Shown: one piece after another, positions 25,014-36,300 of the stretch
How positions within the stretch are numbered: position 1 is the first letter of the stretch
Layout of the letters: every line of letters starts with the position of its first letter
Assembly (NCBI GenBank): GCA_911728455.2
Contig: OU452226.1
Coordinates: 12,231,938-12,295,937, forward strand
DNA from: Marthasterias glacialis
Taxonomy: Eukaryota; Echinodermata; Asteroidea; Forcipulatida; Asteriidae
DNA: 64,000 bases
Direction of reading: 5' to 3'
Program-made: the position numbers and the translations under genes
Notes under the pieces: generated by a model
What the model was told of the DNA's origin: nothing
The model's input: the letters and a program-made list of their open reading frames with translations, nothing else
Database searches by the model: none

Positions 25014-25085
25014 GGGCTGGATAGCTCAGTTGGTAGAGCGTCGGTACGTTAAGCCGGTGGTCGCAGGTTCAAATCCCAGTCAAAT
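25014..25085 (+). repeat. tRNA-like sequence (SINE head or tRNA pseudogene)
   Basis: It has an intact D-arm/A-box (TAGCTCAGTTGGTAGAGC) and B-box (GGTTCAAATCC) and a CGGT-seven-base loop-GCCG stem whose loop would place GTT (Asn) as anticodon. The T stem has only two good pairs, the acceptor arms do not pair, and position 33 is C rather than T. I therefore reject a functional tRNA and read it as a polymerase III-type SINE head or pseudogene just downstream of DRG1. Confidence 0.6.
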
Positions 25086-25159
25086 TTCTTTGCTCACCCC
25101 AAAACTGAATTGATACAGGCAGAAATTTGACGGGAAAAAAAATGTTTTGTGAAAGTGCA

Positions 25160-25440
25160 AAGAGGATAGGAAACTAGTAAAATTTGTGAGTACAACCATG
25201 TAAAAATCTCTTTTGTGAGGAGTGGTGGCTCTGAAAAGAGCCGGTGTGGTGGCTCTGAAAAGAGCCGGTGTGGTCTCGAACAGTATACTCTGCTCGTCTT
25301 GCCTGAAGACGAACAGAGTATGCTGTTCAAAATGTCGAGACCACACGTGTGGTCTCAATGTTTTGGTGGGTCTGAAATGAGCTGGTGTGCACACCGGCTC
25401 ATTTCAGAGCCACCAAATTTTACTAGTTTCCTGTCCTTTA
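25160..25440. mobile_element. Short foldback element downstream of DRG1
   Basis: Outer inverted arms are AGGAAACTAGTAAAATTT (about 25167) and AAATTTTACTAGTTTCCT (about 25415). Inside are nested inverted pieces: GGCTCTGAAAAGAGCCGGTG occurs twice in tandem, GGCTCATTTCAGAGCC lies near the right arm, and CTCTGCTCGTCTTGCC faces GAAGACGAACAGAG. The whole 280 bases could fold into a branched hairpin. No protein is implied. Confidence 0.75.
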
Positions 25441-25698
25441 CACCATGCAAAGCAACTTTAAGTACACACAGCCAATTTAAATACTTGATGAATCAAAACG
25501 GACAATATCACAAACACCGATTAAAGTTGCTGATCAAATCGTTTTTCTTTTAATCATTTTAATGTCAAGAAAGTATATTAAACAAGTCCAAAGACCAGGG
25601 TAGAAATGTCAAAGACCCCACTGAAGTTCTTATTTTTTTTTCTTTTCATTTTAAGCATTATAAAATTCAATAAATCCCTTGAAACACATACAAAGCCT

Positions 25699-25867
25699 GG
25701 GCCAAAATTTCACAGAGCTGCTAATACCGCTAAACAGGTTCACTTGCTTAGCAAATTTACATGGAACCGGTCACATTTAATGCACATCACAATGCAGGTT
25801 TGGCCGGTAACCCATTCCTACTAAGCATGATTTTTTCTTGTCCTTAGCAGCTCTATGGAAATAGCCC
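25699..25867. mobile_element. MITE with AATTTCATAGAGCTGCTAA-like ends, copy 1
   Basis: The left end GGCCAAAATTTCACAGAGC mirrors the right end GCTCTATGGAAATAGCCCC. The interior has CTTAGCAAATTTACATGGAA and GGCCGGTAACCCATTCCTAC. Related copies are at 28523-28722 and 54848-54962. Confidence 0.75.
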
Positions 25868-25869
25868 CT

Positions 25870-28800
25870 GACCATTTATCGATACTCACAAAGCGTTACA
25901 CAATTTGTTGAGATAATTTTTTTTTTTTATAGAAGAAAGTTGGCTTCGACAAAAAGTTCAATATTATACAATAAGTATTATTCAACATTTGAATTTTACA
26001 GCCAGTACAGATGTAATGTGAAAGCTGCAGGCATTGTATTGAGTTAAATACTGCAATAAAAAAAGGCTCAATTATCAACTTAACTATCTTGGTGTGTCTT
26101 TGTTTGAACTCAATACACTACAACTTCTCCATACAAAACGCAACAAAGTGGGCTTACCATACCTTCATCTGGTCATTTAAATTGGATCGACTTTACAGAG
26201 ATATTTTTTTGTCTTTGTACATAGATTAATTTCAGTTTTGAGTATTTCAATCACAACAGATGATAAGAAAAAGTACAAAACCACACTATAAACTACACAT
26301 CTTTGCAGAATTCATAGAGAGGGAGAAAAAAAAAAAAACACAACTTAGATTATAGAGTTTCTAAGGTGGGAATGACAGCAACGGGGACCACAGCTGGTTT
26401 TACAAAAATGTGAACTAGGTGCTTACTGTTAGGGTGTAAAATATCTTCAAACTTATTGGTACATTACCTTGATTAAAAATGAGGGGCCATTGTTAGCAGC
26501 AGTCATCTGTGCTGTCCTTTCCCTGAAAGAAACTGTTGTAACACCCAAGGGCCATCTCCCCCCCCCCCCACCACCACCAAAAGCCTGCTGATTAAAAAAA
26601 ATAATAAAACAATTTTTATGGGAGAAAAAAGGGAAAATGTTGACCAAAATTAACGTTTAAACAATGAAGGAGTGGTGGGGGCTCACTATTTGTGTTGCGT
26701 TTAACTTTAGCCCCCACCCTTCAACCCATACCTGCCCGCCCGCCCCCCCCCCCTTCCCAAAGGCAACTTTTGTTTCCCAGCCCCCTCTCCAAATACACGT
26801 TCCGAGGGCGCCATTGATGTTGGCCTATAAAAACTAGTTGAATACATGTTCAAACTTTTTTTGGAATGACTGCTGTAACAATAGATGCTACGAAAACCAG
26901 AACACGTGGGCCTGAAATTGACTCCAACGCACATGCCCACTTCACATCACTGTGCATTCTTCGTTTAAACAGCTTGCACAGAAATTCTGCCCTAACCATC
27001 AACTCCCCAGAAAGCAGAGCCATGAAATCGGGGGCAGTGGTTTTGACTGTTCATGTCTGATGATATTTTGATAGAAGGAATTGCTAGTCGTGTTGGCACA
27101 GAGGGTGATGCATTTGACCACGTCCATCACATACAAAATAATAACAGCGTTCTCGTCCCGGCCTTAAATTTCATCTTTGAGAGGGCACGGCCGTTTTCAT
27201 TTTGCAAAGGGCACTTCCATTGGAAAATCTTGACGACTACGAGGAGCTTTTGAAGGGGCACCAAGGCCAAGACCAGAGGCCAAGAATGGCATTTGTGTAA
27301 TTCCAGGCTAGCTGGTCTTGTAAGAGAAACTTAAGCTTTAAACACACACGGACATTGTCTTTGTACTACGTATCTCTCCTGCGCTGTAGAACTGGGGGGG
27401 GGGGGAAACAACTTAAAGACTGTGCGTGTACAGTTAAAGAACACTAGGATCGAGGTTTTCAGACCAAGGTTGCAAACCAAAAATATTAACACCGGAGAAA
27501 GAGAGGTATAGTATGCACTACAAAATATTAATATTTACAAAACAAGAGGGGGCAAAAAAAAAACAAGTATTATTTAACTGTTTTCCAATTATTTATCTGA
27601 AATACATACACAAACGGAAAGTAATGTTTTTTTTCACAAGTCCGTGCAGCTCTAATATCTCTGACATTACACTACAAGGGTTACTGTAAATGGTTTAAAG
27701 ACATCAAATGAAGGACTGTTTTTTTAAACTTAACCGAACCAAACAAAACAATCAACATAGTATTTAACTTTTAAATTCAATAATTATTACAACTTTAGCC
27801 AACTACAATCACAGTTTTGAATCAAAAATACTCATTGGCACATTAAGGGACAGATAGAAGTCAACAAGTATTAACAGCAAAGGTTTCTTAACTAAAGAAG
27901 GTTAAGGGGTCAAATTAGAACCATTTACAATGCACAGTGAAAATACCATCCAATAGAACATTGGTCCGAGGGATAAATCAGCGCTAGGGAAACAGAGAAA
28001 CACAAGTTTTTATTCTTCTGGCCTTCACTTCATAAAGTCATTGAACTCAATTTGCCTCGCTTCAAATGGCCACAAAGGAATTAAAAGTCAAGCTCATACT
28101 GTGTGTCGTGAACGATAACATTTCCCTTCAAGTTACTAGTTTTTTTCAACCTTCCAACTTGACTAGCATGGCACTGTATACGTACTAAACACCATATTAA
28201 TTTAATACTAAGACATTCATTGTATAAACAGCCTGTCCCACATCATTTAAATTAGCAAGCACACTTCACTGTTAGCATCCACAAATCTCATCAGTTTTTC
28301 CCTCTAGCAACAAATATAACGACTCACTCCCTCCTCGGGCACCTTTAACATTAACGTATATTTCGAAATTGCGATCCCACTGAAGGAGCTCATACGAGTT
28401 TAGCTCCCCCTGACGACTGCTTGAATAGTACATGGACACAAATCGTTCCGAAAAAGGCACCAGACTCCCTTTTTGACGTGAGCCTCGTCTGAATTCCCTG
28501 TCAGCATGTTCAGGGTCCAACTTCATAGAAACCGCTCAGCAGAAAGTACTGCCCGATAGGGAGTGTATTTGCTAAGCAAAAAATTAGCAGGGAACCAGTC
28601 ACACATGATATACATTCGGTGGAATTTCAGCTGGTAACCCATTTCTGCTAAGCAAGATTTTGTTTTCTGTGCTGAGCACTCTGGGTGACTAGTTTAGCAG
28701 TACCTCTATGAAATTGTCCCCCCATATGGGACAACATTGTACCAAGCCGATAAAGGATTTTGGATAAATACCAATTATTACTTTGCATTCATCAATCAAA

Positions 28801-30377
28801 CTGTTTACTGTTAGAAAAATGAGGGGTGAAAAAATAAAACAAATAAATACACAAATTAATTTACACTTTTCGCAACACAGACAAGGGGTTATCAAACAAA
28901 CAAAGAAAAAAAACCACTTTTTTTTCTGATTAATTTTTTTTTTCAATGGTGAATTTCTTTTTTTCATCCTACAATTTACAACCATGAAATAATTAAATAC
29001 AAGTTCGCGATAATCAGAGAAACCGAGATTTCAACAACAAAAAACCTGTGTTTTGACACGCTAAAGACTTCAAGCAAACCACTCATTATCAACATACAAG
29101 GGAGCTTACTTCATATTTAGAAGAAACACATTGGGTCAATTACGTAACGAAAAACCAAAATGATACACACATAAATAAATAATCTCTCTTTCTGGACTTC
29201 GTGAAGAACTCTTTCACTCAAGCTTCATCAAGGTAAGCTTCCCCTTACCCCGCCCCCTCCCCTACAAAAACAAAATTATCGGAAAACACAATATCATATT
29301 TACAACTGTTCAAACATTGAAAAGTGGTTTTTTTTTTGGCGGTTCTTTGTACAATTAGCATCCACTTCTTTCTCTGTATAAACAAAACAAAAGAAAAACA
29401 TTTCTTAATCTCAAGTACAATCTATCTAAAATTTTCTATAAAAAAAGCCCAAACAAACAAAAAAAAAACGAAAAAAATGTTTGTTGACTTTGATTAGGTT
29501 CTTCTCTATTTATATTTCCTCTTTTTGTTAGACATGCAATGAAACCAATGTTTGAGAGTGACGAAAAAGAAAAATAGGTCTACACATAGTGCATACTACA
29601 TTAATCTGGACTATGTCACTAAAACACACACATTCGGTGCAAACGTTTGCCTCAGTTTTCTTGTGATCGAGGACATTGTGTTTCTCACATTACAATCACC
29701 TTTATTTTTTAACAAAAAGAAGAAATAACAAATTCGCAAACTTCACATGAAGCCACACCCCTTCTTGCTTTTTTTAGGGGGGTTGACCACTTTCCCTTTT
29801 AAATCGTTTACATCACGAATGTTTACTTCGCACTTTCAACAAAACTAGATAGAAAACAAAAAATGCTGACGACAAAATCAACACAATGAAGAATTGAATT
29901 CTGCACGAATACATTAATTTACATATTTTACATCTGTATACATTTGTCGAAAAGTTCATACGGAATTCTCGAATAGAGAGAGAGAGAGAGAGAGAGAGAG
30001 TGAGAGAGAAAATACCTTCCTCTCAATGAATTACATCTCTGACAAATACCTCGTTCCGACTACTTTCAATTGTTTCACATCAAGATGAAACTGCTCATCA
30101 AATCTGCCATTTCTGAGCGGTTCACCTGGGGAACACAGAGATCGACCAAATAAATGTTTCTGAGAGATCGTAGCAAATATACATAGGGCACACACCACAG
30201 GTGTGCTTTTAAACGATCCTCTGTATTCGTCGACTGACTACACCAGTAATGCATCTCTTGCTCCAGACTCTAGTAAACTTAACAAACGGAAAACACTATT
30301 CACTATTAACTGAAACATGTTCCCTTTTTTTCCGGCAGTTACCCCATTTTTTGATTTGACCCTCTGACCTTTGACAT
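25870..30377 (-). other. Probable 3' UTR and intergenic stretch downstream of EIF4ENIF1
   Basis: This AT-rich stretch lacks convincing exons on either strand. It follows the 4E-T stop codon at 30378-30380 in the minus direction and includes a (GA)n run at 29978-30009 and several poly-A/T runs. Part is likely the 4E-T 3' UTR, but I cannot place its polyadenylation site. A degraded copy of the GGCA-rich element lies near 27180-27300. Confidence 0.4.
28523..28722. mobile_element. MITE with AATTTCATAGAGCTGCTAA-like ends, copy 2
   Basis: The interior matches copy 1 (GCAGGGAACCAGTCACA and GCTGGTAACCCATTTCTGCT). The right end reads TTTAGCAGTACCTCTATGAA. It lies in the long non-coding stretch between the convergent DRG1 and EIF4ENIF1 genes. 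Confidence 0.7.
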
Positions 30378-33300
30378 TCAGCCGACGACCTGCTGCTGTC
30401 GTTCCAACTCTTCGACCGACATGACCTTCTGCCCTTGGGGCAGCACTGGGGTCATCTGGGACATGGGCTGCTTCAGGACGTCTGCCCCGAACCACTTGGC
30501 AAGCTGGTTGACGGGAGACTGTCTGGAGTCCTGACTGCTTCCGTTCATCCCTATGCCACTGTCGTTGATGTGGTAGTTGGAGGGTTGAGGGGACATGAAC
30601 TGCTGCATATGCTGCTGATGCTGCTGCGGTTGGTGCGGATGCTGCTGTTGGTGCAGGTGCTGGGACTGATGCTGGGGTGTTGACATTTCTGACATGTGCT
30701 TGAACATATCTGAGCATTACAAAATGGACATCACAAATTTCATTGGAAGTTTTCAACAGATTAAAAATTCATTGAGAAAGTGTTTGAATTATGTAAGTAT
30801 TATTCTGAGTCTTGCAAATTGATAAAGAGTTGTATGAGTTTTGCTTGGTCAGAACTAACAAACATGCTATAGTTCCACTGAATCTCAACTTCAGAAAAGA
30901 CCATTAAGAATGAACTCAGTAAACCAACCTTGTTGGTTGAACTGCTGCTGGCCAACTTGTGGAGGCCGATGTTGCTGCTGCTGCTGCTGCTGCTGTTGTT
31001 GTTGCTGCTGGTGCTGCTGTTTTTGCTGCATACCTGCTGCTAACGCTAACGCCGCCATGGGATTTCCACCTTGGAAGGCGTTCATCTGGTTCAAGATGAG
31101 CTGCATGGAGGCTAATTGAGGCGACATCCCGGGGCGAGTCTGCTGGGACTGCTGTAGAAAATCAATATCAACTTTATGAGAACTGCATCCGTTCTAAATC
31201 CAACCGAACAGCTCATGAAAATGAAACGACAGGTTTTAGGCATGTAAGCAATCCACTTATTTTTTGTTTTCTTCTCAGGAATGTGAAAGTACAGAGCATA
31301 CATCAGCGTATGGCAATACTAAATTAATCATTTTAACTAGAAGTGTATTGGTAAGCAGTATACAAAAGTCAAATAATAAACCACAAGGGAAACTGACTGG
31401 GTAGTTTTAATTCAATTTTGGGGTGAACGAAGAAAAAACTGACGAGTACTGGATTTTACTTTGTTCACTCTAAAACAGTATACAATAGGTAAGAAGAGTA
31501 AACTTTACTGAAAGTAAAGAAAAAAACGTACACAAATTGTACAAGTGTTTAAATTGATCAATTTGAGAGTTACTTTATCTTGACGAGAATTATTGACACA
31601 GCGATTGGGGTGGTCGCCGTCTGCAGTGACCACCCCAAAAGCTGTCAGTGCGATAAAGAAATAGCAGAGTTTCCTGATGGCGTCACAATCAGCGTTGCAG
31701 CCATGGTGGATGGCGTCGGACGGGCCCACCTGGAACTCAGAATTTCCGCCCAACACTCAGAGCAAAATACACTGTGCCTCTCGGCACAGATTTACCTCAG
31801 AATAAATTAAAATAGAGTCAAGTGTGGTAGTTTTGTCTTTGATCAACCAGCCAGGTCTCAGGACCGGCTAACCGAATTGATAAACAACATAGTTGATGCC
31901 ATATAATGGCATTGACCGCAGACACAGTGAAGGCTCTGGAGCTGATAAGGAGTACGAAATATCACAGAGAAAGAACACAGTCAAAAGGCCATTCAATTGA
32001 TTGCATGTTGATGGCCCCGTAACATGAACAGTTTTGGGAACCTGGGTAAATAGCCTTACACAAACAAGCTTGAACCGCCGCACTCCACTCGCCCTTGGTG
32101 GACAGATTTGAATTTAGAGCCCACCACTAAAATTGGTCTAGCTACAACCCTAGTCACAATGACCTCATCTGCCTTTAAAACTTGTAAAACATTTTCTCCC
32201 CTGCATTTTTAGGTTTATATCTTTAGAATTCATCTGTGTATAAGTACTCCCAATAAATCTTGATCAAGAAGATTCCTATGATTTTGTGTGTGTTTACCTG
32301 TTGTTGTTGTTGTTGTTGTTGTTGTTGCTGTTGCTGTTGTTGTTGTTGCATCTGTGGAAAAGGATTTCCTCCCCTCATCGGTGAAGGCATTGCAGCTTGT
32401 TGAAACAGAGCTCCACGAATGAGGGTGGCCTTGGCTAGGGCCGCAGCCTGGGCATGAGCCTGGGCAGCTGCCGGTGACGTCATCATCCCCTGATTCATCC
32501 TAGGCATCCCGCCAGCCCCAAACGGGGGACCCATAGGGCGGGGAGACACCCCCCGGTGCCCGGCCATGTTGGGCGGAATCGGCGAGTGACTGTTCGGTCT
32601 GGACTGCGGCTGGCGCATGGGTCTGTTCCTGTCACCTGAGAAGTTGTGCTCCGGTCCCGGCTGGTTGTGATTATGCTGCTGTTGCTGGTGGTGCTGCTGT
32701 TCTGCGTGTCGCCCAGGGTGTCGAGACGGTGAGGAATGTGGCTGGTTTGCAGGCAGCGGCGGTTGCATCTTCTGATGCTGTTGCGGTTGTGAATGCTGCT
32801 GCTGCTGCAGCTGACCGATTAGATTCTCTCCCGGCTGTTTCTGCTGCTTCATTGGGTGTCTGTGTGGCGAGGTCTGTTGATCTGGCACCAAATTTGGCTT
32901 ATGCATCGGGGATAAACCTCCTTGAGAGCTAAGCGCAACTCTACTCCTGCTTGGCGAGCCAAGCCCTGCTCCTCCATCCGATGAACGAGGGGGTGTAGCT
33001 GTGGTTAGGGTAACCGTAGGAGTTTTGATACTAGACGAGGATTTGTCTCCAGGTGCAGGAGTATGCTTCGGTGAACCTGTAATATTGTCTGTCAAGAAAG
33101 TCAGAACAATAAGTTTTGGACATGATAATGTAGAAGGGAAAATGGCGAAAACTGTGGCAGGCTACTGGAAAAGACACAAGATTTCTTTTTTTAATAACTG
33201 GCACTGTTTAAAGTGGTTTTGAAAGTAAAAAGTATGGTTCCAAATTTTTGTTTAAGATCTTTAATTATTATTACTATGATGGGTACAACAAATTTACCAT

Positions 33301-36300
33301 CCTGCTGGTAGGCCCAATTTTTATTTTTCATACAAAGGAACTACAGAGAAAAACCATTTTGGTAATCACTGCATTTGTGTGAAGTGAACATTTTATCCAT
33401 GGGGTGTACTTGTTACGCCTTACCTGAGGTCCTGTCGCAGTCCTGCTGTTCGCCTGGCGTCTTGGCCTCAGCACTGCCTGCCATCTTGGCCTCCGCCCGC
33501 GTCTCGTGCATCTTACGGATCACCGATGTTGGTGTGAATGCAGTTGCTAATTTGGGCATTGTCTGAAAGGACAGTGGGAAAACAAAAAAACTTGGATGGT
33601 GTTTTCTTCAATGTAAAATCTCTATGCTGGAAGTTAACAATTTAAACAGGAGTCCAAATTTAAAACACATTACTTTTGTTTGAGGAGCTTTGTAATAACT
33701 AAATTTATGTTGTAGAGCACTCTGCAGTAACAGCTGTTTCATTCCATTTGAGCCATTCCTCATTATATGATGACCATTTTATTTATCTCCTCCAACTATC
33801 GTAGTTTTAATGAGTACTGTACAATCTCATATGTAAGTGAAAAACCAGCCTTAGGTTGACTGGGTCACACTGTGTTGCAAGTGTATATTCGGGCATGCAA
33901 CTCACCAACCACACATGAAACATACAAAAAACTGTGGAGCCAGTCTCTACACATGTACTGTAAAATGTATGCTGTACAAGGAGCATTATGTCTGTGTCTA
34001 GAACATAATGCCTTATATGCATATGTACACTACCACGGAGTCAGACTCTACTCATCCTTTGATGCATGTATTGTATCAAACATGGATGATTTTATTTATC
34101 TTTTATTCAGCAGAAATGTTTTTTTTTTTTAACTTGTAATTTTCAAGAAAGGCTGGATTCTACTGTTTTTTTTGCGGAAATTCGCAGATCCACAGAGAAG
34201 TTTTATGCCTGTGTATTTAATTTTTGGAATTGCACACAAAATATAAACAAGAAACAACAACCCCTTAGAAGAAAAGGAAACAGAAATGTTATCACACAAG
34301 AAAATCACAACAAAAACAGTCGAGTTAAGATGGCAGTCAGATTCCAATGAGAAAATAGAAGAGCCTTTAATACCTTGGTAGGGGTAGTCTGAGGAGGATT
34401 GGTGAAGGTTGTAGTAATCTGTTGAGGCCCCCATCTCTCTGGGGCCCCTCCTGGACCCATGGGCCCCTGGGGAACCTGGCCAGAGTGCATTTGGCCTGGG
34501 GGCATCTGAACTGGAGGCATTTGTCCCGGTTGCATCATGCCGCCACCCTGCCCTTGTGGGCCTGGTGACTTGGACCTGACAGAAGCGAGACAAAAAAAGC
34601 GGAATTGAGGCTCAAGTTAAAATTTCCAGTAATTCCTTGTGCATATAATTTATTTACCCAGTACAATGACAGCAAGAAAATACTCTACGCACAGGCAGAC
34701 GTGATACTTCATTCTTGTATAAAGGTCAAGGCCGTTTTTCCTCACAGTAAAGGGCACCTCGAAAGAGGGCAATTCAAACTTTAAGGGGCACCAAGGTAAT
34801 GACCAGGGGCATGGAGGCAATTACCTCCGTGAAGTAGCAGCCTGCATAGGGGTTTACAACCTACAACATCATGCACTGTCACAGAGTACCAGCCTATTCC
34901 ACTTCATATTTACAAACATTTTACATTTGACCCTCCGACCGACTCTTGGTAGCATTTTCAAAATGAGTGGAATGACCATTTGAAACCATTCAAACTCCAC
35001 CGGTCGTGCATGGAGGTGCAACTGTGCACAGAACCAACTGTGCACACATGTGATCTGTAGATGTAGTCACTTCATCGTATGGCAGGCTGGCATAGTAAAG
35101 TCTATCATTTGAAAACACTGTGGATTAGATTCAGTGGTCAGACAGTAGGAGGGTTGCTTGTGTACTGTGTAGATGCATTCATCTCATATTATTGCAGGCT
35201 GGCTAAATTTATCCGTTATTTAAAACTACAGTGATATTCAATGGTCAGACAGTAGGAGGGTTGACTGCGTACTGTATAGATGCATTTCACCTCATATTAG
35301 TGCAGGCTGGCTAAATTTATCTATTATTTAAACCTACAGTGATATTCAATGGTCAGACAGTGGAACGATTAACACATGTTTAAAGTTTGCAATGTTGAAT
35401 TTACTTTTAAAGTAGGGAGTGGAATGAGGGCAATCTTTATTTAACGGGAGACATTGTCCGATACCCACTCACCTTGCAGACTCTCTGGCCATAAACTTCT
35501 CCTTCTGAACTTCCAACTGCCTCTTGATCAACGCCTGCTGCAAGATGTTCTGGGTGTGTTTGGCCAACTCTTGGGGTGACGGCACACGGGGGCGAATGGG
35601 GGTCGCTGTGGGACTAGCCGGCATGATTGGGGACCGTGCATTCGGCAGTAGGGGTGAGGTCGCCCCGGGTAAGCCAAAGGGTATGGGGCTTCGGCCCCCG
35701 GGGAGGGGTGACTGCTGGCCAAATGCTAGAATGCGGGGAAAGGTACATTGATATTATCATATAATTAATGGAGGGTATTTCAGCTATGGCAAAACAGGAA
35801 GAACTGCAATATTGGACTGACCATTGAAAATGAAAGTAACCAACAGATTAATTTAAAATTTTACAGTAAAAATAATGTTATCACAGAAAAAAATTACAAA
35901 CAGAAATATGAAGACATAAAACACCAATAAACTTTGTGGTGAAAAGCTCACTCAGTTTTTAAAAATAAAAAAAATGTATGAAGAAAGCGTTTGAATTTGA
36001 TGCTCACATTAAATTGGTGTGGGGAAAAAAAAGAATCCGCTTTTCTCTTTGAGGTTCTAAAATCTACATTCCGTCAAATCTACATCGACTTCACACAGTG
36101 TACAGTCGGCCATCTTTATGGGCAATGATATCAACTATTTAAACACGCAACTATGTGTTTTGTGAATGGCCTCACCTTTCGACCCTAGCAGAGTCTTTCT
36201 CAAAGGCTAAAGCTTTTAAGCCTTCGAGAAAGACTCTGCTAGGCTTGAAACGTGAGACCATGAACAATTCTTTGCATTTAAACAACAGGTCCTTTTGGTT

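Noticed and set aside
25014-25085. Functional tRNA-Asn gene
   Set aside because: A and B boxes are present, but the T stem and acceptor stem do not pair and position 33 is not T, so it is a SINE head or pseudogene.
30435-31119. Plus-strand frames opposite 4E-T exons, including a cysteine run
   Set aside because: Antisense shadows of the CAG/CAA-coded glutamine exons.
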